From Micromonospora sediminicola (GTDB taxonomy: Bacteria > Actinomycetota > Actinomycetes > Mycobacteriales > Micromonosporaceae), in assembly GCF_900089585.1 (NCBI RefSeq), contig NZ_FLRH01000003.1:1-64000 (forward strand): 64,000 bases of DNA. Direction: 5' to 3'. Below, one piece after another: positions 18,298 through 28,505 of the stretch (positions are counted from its first letter, which is position 1; every line of letters begins with the position of its first letter). A program made the translations under genes and the position numbers. The notes under the pieces were generated by a model. It had not been told where the DNA came from. It did not search any database and saw only the letters and a program-made list of their open reading frames with translations.

Positions 18298-19232
18298 TGG
18301 CCGGCGCCCGCCGACGGCCCGGCAGCCACCGCCGGCCGCTGGCGTTCAGCGCCGTGGCCCTGGCCCTGGTCGGCCTGCTGGTCCTCTCGCTGCGGCTGGT
18401 GCCCGGCTCGCCGTTGCGGACGACCTCCACCGCACACCCCGACGTGGCCGGTGACCGGTCCACCACCCAGCCCACCGACCGCAACGCCCGACCCCGACCC
18501 GCCCCGTCGCCGTCGCTGGAGCCCCTGCCGTTCGCGGCCCAGGACCTCGACGACCTCGACCTCAAGGGCTGGTACGCCTGGTCCGTCCTGGACAAGCGGA
18601 CCGGGAAGATCATCGGCTCGACGAACATGGGCGAGACGAGCACCACCGCGTCGCTGATCAAGGCGTGGGTGGTCGCCGACTACCTGCGTCGCAGCGCCGA
18701 GGCGGGCAAGACCCCGAGCGACGCCAAGCTGGCCGACGCCACGAAGATCATTCGGGACAGCGACAACACCCGGGCCCAGGAGTTCTACGAGAGCGTGGGC
18801 AGCGCGGCGTCGATCAAGCGGCTCATCTCGATGTGCAAGCTGACCGACAGCAAGGTGGCCGCCGACGGCGGCTGGAGCCGGACGCTGCTCTCCCCGCGCG
18901 ACACCGCGCGGCTCGGACTCTGCATCGACGACGGCCGGGCGGCCGGACCGAAGTGGACGAAGTGGCTGCTCAACGAGATGCGGCTGGTCCGCGGCGCCGG
19001 CGACTTCGGCATCCGCAAGGCGTTCCCCGCCGGCGAGCAGAAGAAGATCGCCATCAAGAACGGCTGGATCGACCGGCAGAAGGAAAAGGAATACCACGTC
19101 AACTGCCTGGCGATCGGTGACACCTGGACCATGGGCGTGATGGTCAAGAGCCCGTTCAGCGTCGGCGGGTGGGACTACGGCATGAAGGCCTGCGAGCAGA
19201 TCACCGAGGCGCTGCTGCGTCCGGCGACCTGA
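18297..19232 (+). CDS. Secreted beta-lactamase-like serine hydrolase, second of a tandem pair
   Basis: This 311-aa paralogue of the preceding gene is translationally coupled to it by a TGATG overlap. A membrane segment at residues 15-35 and a Thr/Pro-rich linker lead into the hydrolase domain. SxxK is S119-LIK122, a true SDN is at 155-157 (RDSDN), and KNGW appears near the end. The canonical SDN suggests this copy keeps a full active site, unlike its neighbour. Substrate unknown. It is convergent with mqnA, with only 16 bp between. Confidence 0.72.
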   Translation: MAGARRRPGSHRRPLAFSAVALALVGLLVLSLRLVPGSPLRTTSTAHPDVAGDRSTTQPTDRNARPRPAPSPSLEPLPFAAQDLDDLDLKGWYAWSVLDKRTGKIIGSTNMGETSTTASLIKAWVVADYLRRSAEAGKTPSDAKLADATKIIRDSDNTRAQEFYESVGSAASIKRLISMCKLTDSKVAADGGWSRTLLSPRDTARLGLCIDDGRAAGPKWTKWLLNEMRLVRGAGDFGIRKAFPAGEQKKIAIKNGWIDRQKEKEYHVNCLAIGDTWTMGVMVKSPFSVGGWDYGMKACEQITEALLRPAT

Positions 19233-19248
19233 CCCGCGCCCCGGGCAC

Positions 19249-20157
<909 letters not shown>

Positions 20158-20170
20158 TCATGCCGCACCG

Positions 20171-20230
20171 GGGGGAAGGAGGGGCCCCCTGTTAACGCAT
20201 TAGGTAGAGGAGGGGGCCCCTGTTAACCGC
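20171..20230. repeat. 60-bp palindromic repeat, copy A
   Basis: Two half units with GGGGCCCC cores and GTTAAC ends flank a short spacer (GCATTAGGTAGA). It aligns with copies C and D over 60 bp, with diverged termini. It lies between the mqnA start and the MFS gene, and its GTTAAC supplies the TAA stop codon of the MFS gene. Confidence 0.8.
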
Positions 20231-21494
20231 CCACCCCCGCCGGGGACGGCGCGGCGACGGGGGCGGCGGAGCGGTCGGCGCGTACCGCGCGGCGGACCGG
20301 CCCGGCGAGCCCGACGACCACCAGCAGGCCGGCCACCCCGCAGCCGGCGACCAGCGGCCGGGGCCCGGCCACCTCCAGGAGCAGGCCGCCGACCAGGAAG
20401 CCGCCCATCCCGGCGCCCTGCACCGCCGCGCCGAACACCGCGAACGCCCGACCCCGGGCCTCCTCCGGCACCCGGCGCGCCAGCAGCAACTGGTCGAAGA
20501 CGTTGTTGCCCCCGTTGGCCACGCCGCCGAGCAGCCAGACCGGCACGAGCAGCCACGCCACCGGCACCGCCGCCGAGACGAGCACCGCCAGGCAGCAGCC
20601 GCCGAGCAGCACCAGCCCGGCCCCGAGCAGCGCGCCGTCGTCGACGAGCCGCCGGGCGACCCGGGCGAACACCCAGGCGCCGACCACGATGCCCAGCGTC
20701 CAGGCCCCGGTGACCAGGCCGTACACGGTGGTGGAGCTGTCCAGCGTCTCCCGGATGAAGAAGACCTCGATCACGTTGATCGCCCCGACCGCGCCGACCA
20801 CCGCGGCGACGCTGCCGACCATCACCATCAGCAGCGGGTCGCGACGCAGCCGCCACGCGGGCGTGACCGCCGTCGCGGCCCCGGCCGCCGTCGACCCACG
20901 CCCACCCCGCCGGGTACGGATGAGCAACCCGGCCACCACCAGCGCGAGGTAGGTGCCCGCGTCGACGAGCAGCGGCACCCGGGTGCCGAACTGACCGACG
21001 AGCAGCCCGGCCAGCGCGGGCCCGGCGAGCGCGCCCAGGGTGCCGGCGGTCTGGTTGAGCGCGCCGGCCCGGGGCAGGTCCGCGGGTCGGACCATCACCG
21101 GCACCAGCGCGGCGAGCACCGGCTGGGTGACCGCGAGCCCCGTGGCGAGCAGCGCCACCAGCGCGATGACCAGGACCGGGTCCCGCGCGTACGCGAGCGC
21201 CACGCAGATCCCCGCCTGGACCAGGCCGGCGGTGACCAGCAGGACCCGGCTGTCCACCCGGTCGGCGAGGCGGCCGGTCAGCGGGGCGAGCGCGACCAGC
21301 GGCAGTGTGGCGGCGAGCAGCAGCCCGGAGACGGCCAGGCCACCGGCCCCGGCGGACTGGAGCGCGAGCGTGAGCGCGGTGGCCGCGAGGAAGTCGCCGC
21401 AGCTGGAGACGCCCCGGGCGGCGGTCGCCAGCCAGACGTCGGACCAGCGCGACCCACCAGATGTGAAGGACATACTTCGAAAATATTCCTTCAT
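20223..21494 (-). CDS. MFS transporter, drug-efflux type
   Basis: This 423-aa membrane protein has about 12 hydrophobic segments and the MFS loop motif GRLADRVDSRVLL after TM2. It resembles the DHA3/MefA-type exporters of actinobacteria (TGLAVTQPVLAALVPVM, LNQTAGTLGALAGPALAG). Substrate unknown. ATG 21494 lies 23 bp after the ArsR-type regulator gene. An in-frame ATG at 21473 is an alternative. The stop codon TAA at 20223-20225 lies inside palindromic repeat A, so the insertion set the present C-terminus. It is probably regulated by the upstream regulator. Confidence 0.85.
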   Translation of the reverse strand: MKEYFRSMSFTSGGSRWSDVWLATAARGVSSCGDFLAATALTLALQSAGAGGLAVSGLLLAATLPLVALAPLTGRLADRVDSRVLLVTAGLVQAGICVALAYARDPVLVIALVALLATGLAVTQPVLAALVPVMVRPADLPRAGALNQTAGTLGALAGPALAGLLVGQFGTRVPLLVDAGTYLALVVAGLLIRTRRGGRGSTAAGAATAVTPAWRLRRDPLLMVMVGSVAAVVGAVGAINVIEVFFIRETLDSSTTVYGLVTGAWTLGIVVGAWVFARVARRLVDDGALLGAGLVLLGGCCLAVLVSAAVPVAWLLVPVWLLGGVANGGNNVFDQLLLARRVPEEARGRAFAVFGAAVQGAGMGGFLVGGLLLEVAGPRPLVAGCGVAGLLVVVGLAGPVRRAVRADRSAAPVAAPSPAGVGG

Positions 21495-21517
21495 ACCTGC
21501 GTGCGCAAGACCCCGGC

Positions 21518-22099
21518 TCAGTCGATCGGCATCGCCCGGTACTGCATCGCGACCTTGCGGACCCCCGCCGGGGGATCGGTCCGGGCCCGCTGCCGATAGG
21601 GCGCGATCAGCTCCTGGATCGCCCGGTTGACCTCGACCAACTCCTCCGAAGTCAGCAGCAGCACGCTGTCGCTGAGCCAGGTCGCCTCGTACCACTCGCG
21701 CGGCTCGTCCGGCGCGCGACGCAGCCAGTCCCGGACCCGCTGGGCGTCGCGCACCAGGTGCGCCTCGACCAGCGCCGCTTCGGCCGCTCGCGTGTCCGGG
21801 TCGGCGTCCGGCCCCGCGTCGACCGAGTAGGAGGCGTTCACCGCCTCCCACACCCGTTCCCGCGCGTCGCCTCGACCCGGCGCCTCCCGCACCAGGCCGA
21901 ACTTCGCCAGCTCGCGCAGGTGGTAGCTGGTCGCGCTCGGCGACAGTCCGGCGATCTCGGCGCACTCCGTCGCGGTCACACCGCCCTCCACCGCGCTGAG
22001 GTGTTCCATGATCGCCATACGGGCCGGGTGAGCGAGCGCCCGCATCACCTGCGGGTCGCTGATCGTCACCCGGCGCCGCTCCGGCCGTGCCTCCGTCAT
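21518..22099 (-). CDS. ArsR-type winged-helix regulator
   Basis: This 193-aa protein has an N-terminal helix-turn-helix domain: VMRALAHPARMAIMEHL, then TATECAEIAGLSPSATSYHLREL with the recognition helix around residues 52-63. The C-terminal half is a longer dimer or ligand region, as in the ArsR-like regulators placed before MFS exporters. No cysteine metal site is visible, so a small organic ligand is more likely than a metal. ATG 22099 has GGAGG close upstream. It is co-directional with the MFS gene 23 bp downstream, suggesting an operon it controls. Confidence 0.85.
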   Translation of the reverse strand: MTEARPERRRVTISDPQVMRALAHPARMAIMEHLSAVEGGVTATECAEIAGLSPSATSYHLRELAKFGLVREAPGRGDARERVWEAVNASYSVDAGPDADPDTRAAEAALVEAHLVRDAQRVRDWLRRAPDEPREWYEATWLSDSVLLLTSEELVEVNRAIQELIAPYRQRARTDPPAGVRKVAMQYRAMPID

Positions 22100-22190
22100 G
22101 CCTCCATGATTGCCGCCCGCACGTCCCTCACGGCACTCGGGGACGACGCGCCGCCTAGGCTCTCCGCTCACCGTCGAAAGGACACCGACC

Positions 22191-23006
22191 ATGCGGACGT
22201 CCGTCGTCATCGGCCAGGTCCCCACCGGTTGGGACCTCGCCCGCAACCTCACCGGCATCGCCCAGGTCGTGGCCGCCGCCCGGCCCGGCGACGTCGTGCT
22301 CCTGCCCGAGGGCGCACTCTCCGGGTACGCTTCGGACCTGTCACCCCTGGCGCATCTCGACCTCGACGCTCTCGAACGGGGCATCTCCCGGCTGGCCGCA
22401 CTCGCCCGCGAGAATGCCGTCCACCTCTTCTGCGGCTCCCTGATGCGCGAGGGCGGCGCCTGGTGGAACACCGCCCTCTACTTCGCGCCGGACGGCCAGC
22501 GGTGGACCTACCGGAAAATCAATCTGGCGATGAACGAGCGGGACGTCCTGCGGGCCGGCGACGAACTGCCCACGCACACGCTCAGCCTCCCCGAGGGAAG
22601 GCTGGAAGTCGGCGTGCAGCTCTGCCGGGAGATCCGCTACCCGGAGCAGTGGCAGTACCTGGCGCGGGCCGGGGTGGACGCATTCGTCTTCCTGACCAAC
22701 GCGGCAAGCCCTGAGGCCCCGGCCGGGCTGTGGCGAAGCCACCTGATCAGCCGGGCCGCCGAGAACCAGCGCTTCGTCTTCGCCGTGAACGTTGCCGATC
22801 CCGCCCAGCACTGTCCCAGCATGGTGGTGTCGCCGCAGGGCGAGGTGCTCGGCGAACTCGCCCCCGGACGAGTCGGCACCCTGCGCGTCACCGTCGACCT
22901 GACCCAGGCCAGCGACTGGAGCATCGGCCAGCAGCGCCGGGACGTCGTCGACCTGGTCTACCGACCGCCGTACGGGCCGGACGGGCGGGGATCCGCGCAT
23001 CGCTGA
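22191..23006 (+). CDS. Nitrilase-superfamily carbon-nitrogen hydrolase
   Basis: This 271-aa amidohydrolase of the CN-hydrolase family has the Glu-Lys-Cys triad visible: E40 in LLPEGALSGY, K109 in YRKINL and C145 in QLCREIRYPE. Such enzymes cleave amides such as omega-amides or N-carbamoyl compounds; the substrate cannot be told. ATG 22191 has AAAGGA upstream. It is divergent from the ArsR-type regulator with a 91-bp spacer. Confidence 0.82.
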   Translation: MRTSVVIGQVPTGWDLARNLTGIAQVVAAARPGDVVLLPEGALSGYASDLSPLAHLDLDALERGISRLAALARENAVHLFCGSLMREGGAWWNTALYFAPDGQRWTYRKINLAMNERDVLRAGDELPTHTLSLPEGRLEVGVQLCREIRYPEQWQYLARAGVDAFVFLTNAASPEAPAGLWRSHLISRAAENQRFVFAVNVADPAQHCPSMVVSPQGEVLGELAPGRVGTLRVTVDLTQASDWSIGQQRRDVVDLVYRPPYGPDGRGSAHR

Positions 23007-23200
23007 CCGCCGCGGGGCGGGGCATCACGCCACCTTTCACCAGCCGTAAATCGGTGGCGCCGCAGCCCGGAGGGCCGTAACGTGGACGGCCGCCCGACGG
23101 CCGCGGTGAGCACGCACCGCAGCGGACGTCCCCGCGCCGGGAGCAGGCCAACCGCCCCGGACACGCGAGCGAGCATCATGTTGAGCCTTGGGAGTTCACA

Positions 23201-25246
23201 GTGCCCGCAACAGACCTGGAAGACGCCACGACCCTCGACGCCGATCTTGCCGCCGAGCGCACCCACCTGGACACGTCCCGCGCCGCGTTACGCCGGATGC
23301 GGGAACGCGCCGAGGCGCTCTTCGCCACCGGCGACAAGGTGGCCGGCGACGCCTACACCGCCGAGCAGCTCGGTCGGCACATGGCCCGCCGGGTCAAGGA
23401 ACTGGCCGACGACCCCACCACCCCGCTCTTCTTCGGGCGGCTCGACTTCGGCGAGGCGGACCCGGACCACGCCGGGCGGGACTACCACGTCGGGCGGCGG
23501 CACGTCACCGACGAGCGGGGCGAGCCGCTGGTGCTGGACTGGCGGGCCCCGGTCTCCCGGTCGTTCTACCGGGCCAGCGCCCGCGACCCGCAGGGCGTCG
23601 CGGTACGCCGCCGGTTCGGGTTCAGCGCCGGCGTCCTGACCAGCTTCGAGGACGAGCACCTGGACCGGGGTGAGGAACTCGGCACCGCCAGCCGCATCCT
23701 CACCGCCGAGATCGAGCGCCCCCGCGTCGGCCCGATGCGGGACATCGTCGCCACCATTCAGCCCGAGCAGGACGAGCTGGTCCGGGCCGACCTGGCCGAC
23801 TCGATCTGCGTCCAGGGCGCTCCCGGCACCGGCAAGACGGCGGTCGGGCTGCACCGCGCCGCGTACCTGCTCTATCTGCACCGGGAACGGCTGCGCCGCT
23901 CGGGTGTGCTGATCGTCGGGCCGAACCGGGCGTTCCTGTCGTACATCGCGTCGGTGCTGCCCGCGCTGGGCGAGGTCGAGGTCGAGCAGGCCACGGTCGA
24001 GGACCTGGTCGCCCGGGTGCCGGTCCGCGCGGTCGACGACCCGGCCGCCGCGACGCTCAAGCACGACGTCCGGATGGCCGAGGTGCTGCGCCGCGCCGTC
24101 GATGCCCACATCGGTACGCCGACCGAGCCGATCATGGTCTCGGACGGCTCGTTCCGCTGGCGGATCGGGATCGACCCGCTGCACCGGCTGGTCGCCGAGA
24201 CGCGGCAGGAGGGGCTGCCCTACGCCGTCGGCCGGGAGCGCGTCCGGGCCCGGGTGGTGGGACTGCTGCAACGCCAGGCCGAGGCCCGCCGGGCGGAGTC
24301 ACCGAGCGACGCCTGGCTGCGCCGGATGAGCCGGATCAAGCCGGTCACCGACCTGCTCGACGCGGTCTGGCCGGCGCTCACCCCGGAGGGGCTGCTGCAC
24401 CGGCTGCGCACCGACGCCGACGCGCTCGGCGCCGCCGCCGACGGCCTGCTCACCGCCGAGGAGCAGGAGCTGTTCCGCTCCGGGAAGGTGGCGCGGACCG
24501 CGAAGGCGACCCGGTGGACCGCCGCGGACGCGGTGCTCGTCGACGAGGTGGCCGGGCTGCTGGAACGGCCCGCCGGCTTCGGTCACGTGGTGGTCGACGA
24601 GGCGCAGGACCTCTCCCCGATGCAGTGCCGGGCCATCGCCCGGCGCAGCGAGCACGGCTCCATCACGCTCCTCGGCGACCTGGCCCAGGGCACCGCGCCG
24701 TGGGCGGCGACCGACTGGCGGGAGTCGCTGGCCCACCTGGGCAAGCCGGACGCCGCGGTGGTGCCGCTGAGCGTGGGCTTCCGGGTGCCGGCCGCCGTGG
24801 TGGCGTTCGCGAACCGGCTGCTGCCGGCGCTCGCCGTCGACGTACCCCCGGCCCGGTCGCTGCGCCACGACGGCGCGCTCGACGTGCGTACCGCCGAGGA
24901 CCTGACGGCCGCGACGGTGGCCGAGGTGCGGGCGGCGCTCGCGCACGACGGCTCGGTCGGTGTGATCGCTGCTGACTCCACAGTGGACACTCTCCGCGCG
25001 GCCCTCGCCGAGGCGGGCGTCGAGACCGCGACCGCCGACGACGTCGAGGCCGCGGCGCGGGTCACCGTGGTCCCGGCGACGCTGGTGAAGGGCTTGGAGT
25101 ACGACCACGTCGTGGTCGTCGAGCCGGCCGCGATCGTGGCCGCCGAGCCGCGCGGCCTGCACCGCCTCTACGTGGTGCTGACCCGGGCCGTCTCCCGGCT
25201 GGCGGTGCTGCACCGCGAGCCGCTGCCCATGCCGCTGGCCGGTTGA
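23201..25246 (+). CDS. HelD-family helicase-like ATPase (RNA polymerase-associated)
   Basis: This 681-aa UvrD/Rep-like superfamily 1 protein of the HelD type has an N-terminal arm (residues 1-150) with coiled-coil character and a FGRLDF segment typical of HelD. Walker A GAPGTGKT is at 206-213 and motif II VDEAQDLSP near 463. The late helicase segments VIAADST, KGLEYD and YVVLTRA follow. HelD proteins remove stalled RNA polymerase from DNA. The actinobacterial HelR branch also protects it from rifamycins. I saw no rifamycin-associated element upstream. GTG 23201 has GGGAG upstream. An AddAB/UvrD-like repair helicase is less likely given the arm. Confidence 0.85.
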   Translation: MPATDLEDATTLDADLAAERTHLDTSRAALRRMRERAEALFATGDKVAGDAYTAEQLGRHMARRVKELADDPTTPLFFGRLDFGEADPDHAGRDYHVGRRHVTDERGEPLVLDWRAPVSRSFYRASARDPQGVAVRRRFGFSAGVLTSFEDEHLDRGEELGTASRILTAEIERPRVGPMRDIVATIQPEQDELVRADLADSICVQGAPGTGKTAVGLHRAAYLLYLHRERLRRSGVLIVGPNRAFLSYIASVLPALGEVEVEQATVEDLVARVPVRAVDDPAAATLKHDVRMAEVLRRAVDAHIGTPTEPIMVSDGSFRWRIGIDPLHRLVAETRQEGLPYAVGRERVRARVVGLLQRQAEARRAESPSDAWLRRMSRIKPVTDLLDAVWPALTPEGLLHRLRTDADALGAAADGLLTAEEQELFRSGKVARTAKATRWTAADAVLVDEVAGLLERPAGFGHVVVDEAQDLSPMQCRAIARRSEHGSITLLGDLAQGTAPWAATDWRESLAHLGKPDAAVVPLSVGFRVPAAVVAFANRLLPALAVDVPPARSLRHDGALDVRTAEDLTAATVAEVRAALAHDGSVGVIAADSTVDTLRAALAEAGVETATADDVEAAARVTVVPATLVKGLEYDHVVVVEPAAIVAAEPRGLHRLYVVLTRAVSRLAVLHREPLPMPLAG

Positions 25247-25267
25247 GCCGGACGCCGCGCCCTCCGG

Positions 25268-25870
25268 TCAGGCGGAGAGGGCGGCGGCGATCCCGCGCAG
25301 CGGGCGACCCGACTCGGCGATCGGCACGGTGAAGGCCAGCCAGGAGCCGTCGGTGAAGTCGACGCGCAGCCGCTTCGGGTTGAGCCGGTGCCAGCCCACC
25401 CGGGCCGAGGCGACCTCGGCGCGCGACGCCGACCAGACGACCGCGGTCCGCGCCACGGCCCGCGCGTCGTCGGCCCGGCTGGACAGCACCGTCGTCGGGC
25501 CGCTCAGACAGGCGAGAAGTCGCCGGCCGGTGACCGCCAACACGACGTCGCGGACGGCCAGCTCCGGGTTGGGCGGGTTCAGCGCGTGGCACAGCCGGGA
25601 CGCGGCGGAACCGGGCGCGCCGCGTCCGGCGACCCCCCACACCACCCGGTCCACCAGCCGGTCGCCCCGGTCCCAGACGATCAGCGGGGAGATCAGGTTG
25701 AACAGCACCGCCCCGACGTGCACCCGGCCGCCGGGCGCTTCCGGCGGAGCCGCGTCCGGTGGCACGGGCGGCTGGGCGCCGTTGGCGACGCCCGCCGTCG
25801 CGTGGGCCAGCACCCGCTCGCCCGGCTCGACGAGCCGGTCGATCCGGTCGCGGTATCCCGTCTCGTCCAT
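25268..25870 (-). CDS. 200-aa hypothetical protein
   Basis: No family was recognised with certainty. The protein has EPGERVLAHATAGV near the N-terminus, a hydrophobic VGAVLFNLISPLIVWDRGD segment, and a C-terminal beta-rich part (VVWSASRAEVASARVG, LRVDFTDGSWLAFTVP). That C-terminal layout resembles the PH-like domains common in actinobacterial proteins of unknown role. ATG 25870 is the likely start. It is convergent with the helicase gene and divergent from the ABC operon. Confidence 0.6.
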   Translation of the reverse strand: MDETGYRDRIDRLVEPGERVLAHATAGVANGAQPPVPPDAAPPEAPGGRVHVGAVLFNLISPLIVWDRGDRLVDRVVWGVAGRGAPGSAASRLCHALNPPNPELAVRDVVLAVTGRRLLACLSGPTTVLSSRADDARAVARTAVVWSASRAEVASARVGWHRLNPKRLRVDFTDGSWLAFTVPIAESGRPLRGIAAALSA

Positions 25871-26007
25871 CGGCTCAGTATCGGTCGTGGCCGTGGCGGT
25901 CGTGGGCCCGGACCGGGTGACGCGCACCCCCGGGCACGGGGCGGTGCGACTGGCGTGCGCACGGTAGACAGAGGAGGCACATTCCCCTCCGCCCGAGGAG
26001 TCCCCCG

Positions 26008-26898
26008 ATGATCCTGGCCCGCGCCGAACAGGTGAGCCGCCGCTACGGCGAGGTGCTGGCACTGGACCGGGTCGACCTGACCGTCCGGTCCGGGGAGCTG
26101 GTCGGCCTGCTCGGCCCGAACGGCGCCGGCAAGAGCACCCTGATCAACCTGCTGGTGGGGCTGCGCCGCCCCACCGCCGGCCGGGTCGCACTGTTCGGCG
26201 GCGACCCCCGCGACCCGGCGAGCCGACGGCAGCTCGGGGTGACCCCGCAGGAGACCGGCCTGCCCGGCACGTTGCGGGTCGGCGAGGTGGTCGACTTCGT
26301 CTCCGCGCACTTCCCCGACCCGGTGCCCCGGGGCGAGCTGCTCGACCGGTTCGGCCTCGGCGACCAGGTGCGCCGGCAGACCGGCGGTCTCTCCGGCGGC
26401 CAGCGGCGCCGGTTGGCGGTGGCGCTGGCGTTCGTCGGCCGGCCCCGACTGGTGGTGCTGGACGAGCCGACCACCGGGTTGGACGTGGAGGCGCGGCACG
26501 CGCTCTGGGAGGCGATCCGGGGTTTCCACGCCGAGGGTGGCACGGTGCTGCTGAGCAGCCACTACCTGGAGGAGGTGGAGGCGCTCGCGCAGCGGGTGGT
26601 GGTGATCGGCCACGGCCGGGTGCTCGCCGACGACTCGGTGACGGCCGTCCGCGGCATCGTCGGCGTGCGCCGGGTCAGCCTGGTCGCCGACGACCTGCCG
26701 GCGCTGCCCGGGGTGGTGGCAACCGAACGCCTCGACGGCCGGGTCCACCTGCTCACCGCCGACGCCGACCAACTCGTCCGGGACCTGGTCACCGCCGGCG
26801 TGGCGTTCCGCGACCTGGAGGTCCGCCCCACCTCGCTGGAGGAGGCGTTCCTCGCCATCACGGCCGACGACCGGCCCGCGCCCACCCCCGCCGTCTAG
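26008..26898 (+). CDS. ABC exporter ATP-binding protein (DrrA-like)
   Basis: This 296-aa ATPase energises an ABC-2 type exporter. Walker A GPNGAGKST is at 36-44, signature LSGGQ at 128-132, Walker B VVLDEP at 149-154, and the H-loop SSHYLEE follows. The C-terminal extension of about 80 residues is typical of the DrrA/NodI group. The permease gene starts 9 bp downstream, so they form an operon. Substrate unknown; drug or lipid export is plausible. Confidence 0.88.
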   Translation: MILARAEQVSRRYGEVLALDRVDLTVRSGELVGLLGPNGAGKSTLINLLVGLRRPTAGRVALFGGDPRDPASRRQLGVTPQETGLPGTLRVGEVVDFVSAHFPDPVPRGELLDRFGLGDQVRRQTGGLSGGQRRRLAVALAFVGRPRLVVLDEPTTGLDVEARHALWEAIRGFHAEGGTVLLSSHYLEEVEALAQRVVVIGHGRVLADDSVTAVRGIVGVRRVSLVADDLPALPGVVATERLDGRVHLLTADADQLVRDLVTAGVAFRDLEVRPTSLEEAFLAITADDRPAPTPAV

Positions 26899-26907
26899 GA
26901 GACCGCC

Positions 26908-27645
26908 GTGCCGCTCGCCCTCGTCCACGCGCGCTACCAGCTGATGGAGATCCTCCGGGTCCCGGTGGCCGTGGTGGGGAGTGCGTTCTTCCCCGCCGCC
27001 TCGATGCTCTTCTTCGTGGTGCCGTTCGCCGGCGACGACCCCACCGGTGCCAGCTACGCCACCGCCGCCATGGTCACGTTCGCCGTGATGACCGCCAACA
27101 TCTTCCAGTACGGCGTGGGTGTCTCCGAGGATCGCGACCAGCCCTGGAACCCGTACACCCGGACCCTGCCGGCCGGGCCGGCACCGCGGCTGGCCGGGCG
27201 GATCCTGGCCGGCCTGGTGCTGACGTACCTGTCGATGGTCCCGGTGGTGGTGATCGCCGCGGTGGCGACCGCGGCCCGGGTGACCGCGCCGCAGTTCCTG
27301 CTCGGGCTCGGCGCCGTCGCCGTGATCTCGGTGCCGTTCACGCTGCTCGGCCTCTCGATCGGCTACTCGCTGCCGAGCAAGGCGGCGATCGTGGTGGCAC
27401 AGGTGGTCTTCTTCCCGCTCGCCTTCGGCGGCGGCCTGCTCTCCGGGCCGGACGACGCACCCGGTTTCATCAAGGCGATCGCCCCCTACCTGCCGACCCG
27501 GGGCGCCGTCGAGCTGATGTGGGCGGCCGTCACCGACTGGCAGCCCGATCCCCGGGCGCTGGTGATGCTGGTGGTCTGGGTGGTGGCGCTCGCCGCGGTG
27601 GCCGGTTGGGCCTACCGGCGGGACGAGGGTCGCCGCTTCAGCTGA
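26908..27645 (+). CDS. ABC-2 type exporter permease
   Basis: This 245-aa membrane protein has about six hydrophobic segments and the ABC-2 family features LLGLSIGYSLPSKAAIV and FGGGLLSGPDDAPGFIKAIAPYLPTRG. GTG 26908 has an AGGAGA ribosome-binding site. It partners the ATPase directly upstream. Length is normal for DrrB-type subunits. Confidence 0.85.
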   Translation: MPLALVHARYQLMEILRVPVAVVGSAFFPAASMLFFVVPFAGDDPTGASYATAAMVTFAVMTANIFQYGVGVSEDRDQPWNPYTRTLPAGPAPRLAGRILAGLVLTYLSMVPVVVIAAVATAARVTAPQFLLGLGAVAVISVPFTLLGLSIGYSLPSKAAIVVAQVVFFPLAFGGGLLSGPDDAPGFIKAIAPYLPTRGAVELMWAAVTDWQPDPRALVMLVVWVVALAAVAGWAYRRDEGRRFS

Positions 27646-27738
27646 CCTTTTGTCCGGTTCCGGCCCGAGGGTCGATCCGACGGTGCCACGATGCCGGCAG
27701 GCGGGCCAGTGGGGGCCGCCCCGGCGAGAGGGGCAACC

Positions 27739-28497
27739 GTGAACGGCGTCGAGCCCGGCACGCCCTGCTGGACCGACCTGGCCACCCCCGGCCTGGAGGA
27801 CGCGAGACGGTTCTACCCGCAGCTGTTCGGCTGGACCGGACGGGTCTCGACCGAGCCGGACGCCGGCGGCTACACGGTCTTCCGCAAGGACGGCAAGGCC
27901 GTCGCCGGCGCCGGCCCGCCCGCGATGCCGGACCAGGTGCCGATCTGGTCCACGTACGTGGCGACCGACGACGCCGACCTGGTGGCCACCCGGGTCGAGG
28001 CGGCCGGCGGGCAGGTGGTGGTCTCCCCGTTCGACGTCGCCGGGCAGGGCCGGATGGCGGTGCTCGCCGACCCGGCGGGCGCGGTGTTCAGCGTCTGGCA
28101 GCCGATGGCGATGCGCGGGGCGGAGCTGTTCAACGTGCCCGGCGCCATGTGCTGGAACGAACTGGTCACGCCCGACCCGGAGGGCGCGCGGGAGTTCTAC
28201 GCGCTGGTCTTCGGCTGGCATCCCGAGGAGCGACCGACCGGGCCGGTCGCCTACGTCGGGTGGCGCTGCGGCGCCCGCATCGTCGCCGGCATGCTGCCGC
28301 AGGCCGAGCCGCTGCCGGCCGACCTGCCGGCGTACTGGACGGTCTACTTCGCGGTGGCGGACGCCGACGCCACGGCGGCCCGGGCCACCGAACTGGGCGG
28401 CACGATCCTCGTCCCGCCCCGCGACAACCCGGCCGGCCGCAGCGCCGCCCTCCGCGACCCCCAGGGCGCCCTCTTCTCCGTCTCCACCCTCCGCTGA
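27739..28497 (+). CDS. Two-domain VOC (glyoxalase/bleomycin-resistance fold) protein
   Basis: This 252-aa protein consists of two vicinal-oxygen-chelate repeats. Both begin with a CWxxL-type segment (CWTDLATPGLEDARRFY and CWNELVTPDPEGAREFY) and end with a DPxGAxFSV strand. This layout is common in actinobacterial hydroxylase-like or binding proteins of unknown substrate. GTG 27739 follows GAGAGGGG. An in-frame ATG at 27691 would add 16 residues without similarity. It is tail-to-tail with the btu operon across repeat B. Confidence 0.8.
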   Translation: MNGVEPGTPCWTDLATPGLEDARRFYPQLFGWTGRVSTEPDAGGYTVFRKDGKAVAGAGPPAMPDQVPIWSTYVATDDADLVATRVEAAGGQVVVSPFDVAGQGRMAVLADPAGAVFSVWQPMAMRGAELFNVPGAMCWNELVTPDPEGAREFYALVFGWHPEERPTGPVAYVGWRCGARIVAGMLPQAEPLPADLPAYWTVYFAVADADATAARATELGGTILVPPRDNPAGRSAALRDPQGALFSVSTLR

Positions 28498-28505
28498 CCG
28501 CCCCC

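Noticed and set aside
23007..23200. Rifamycin-associated element before the HelD-type gene
   Set aside because: I looked for the GGGGCTTGC...GCAAGGCCC-type palindrome expected for HelR genes and did not see it in the 194-bp spacer.
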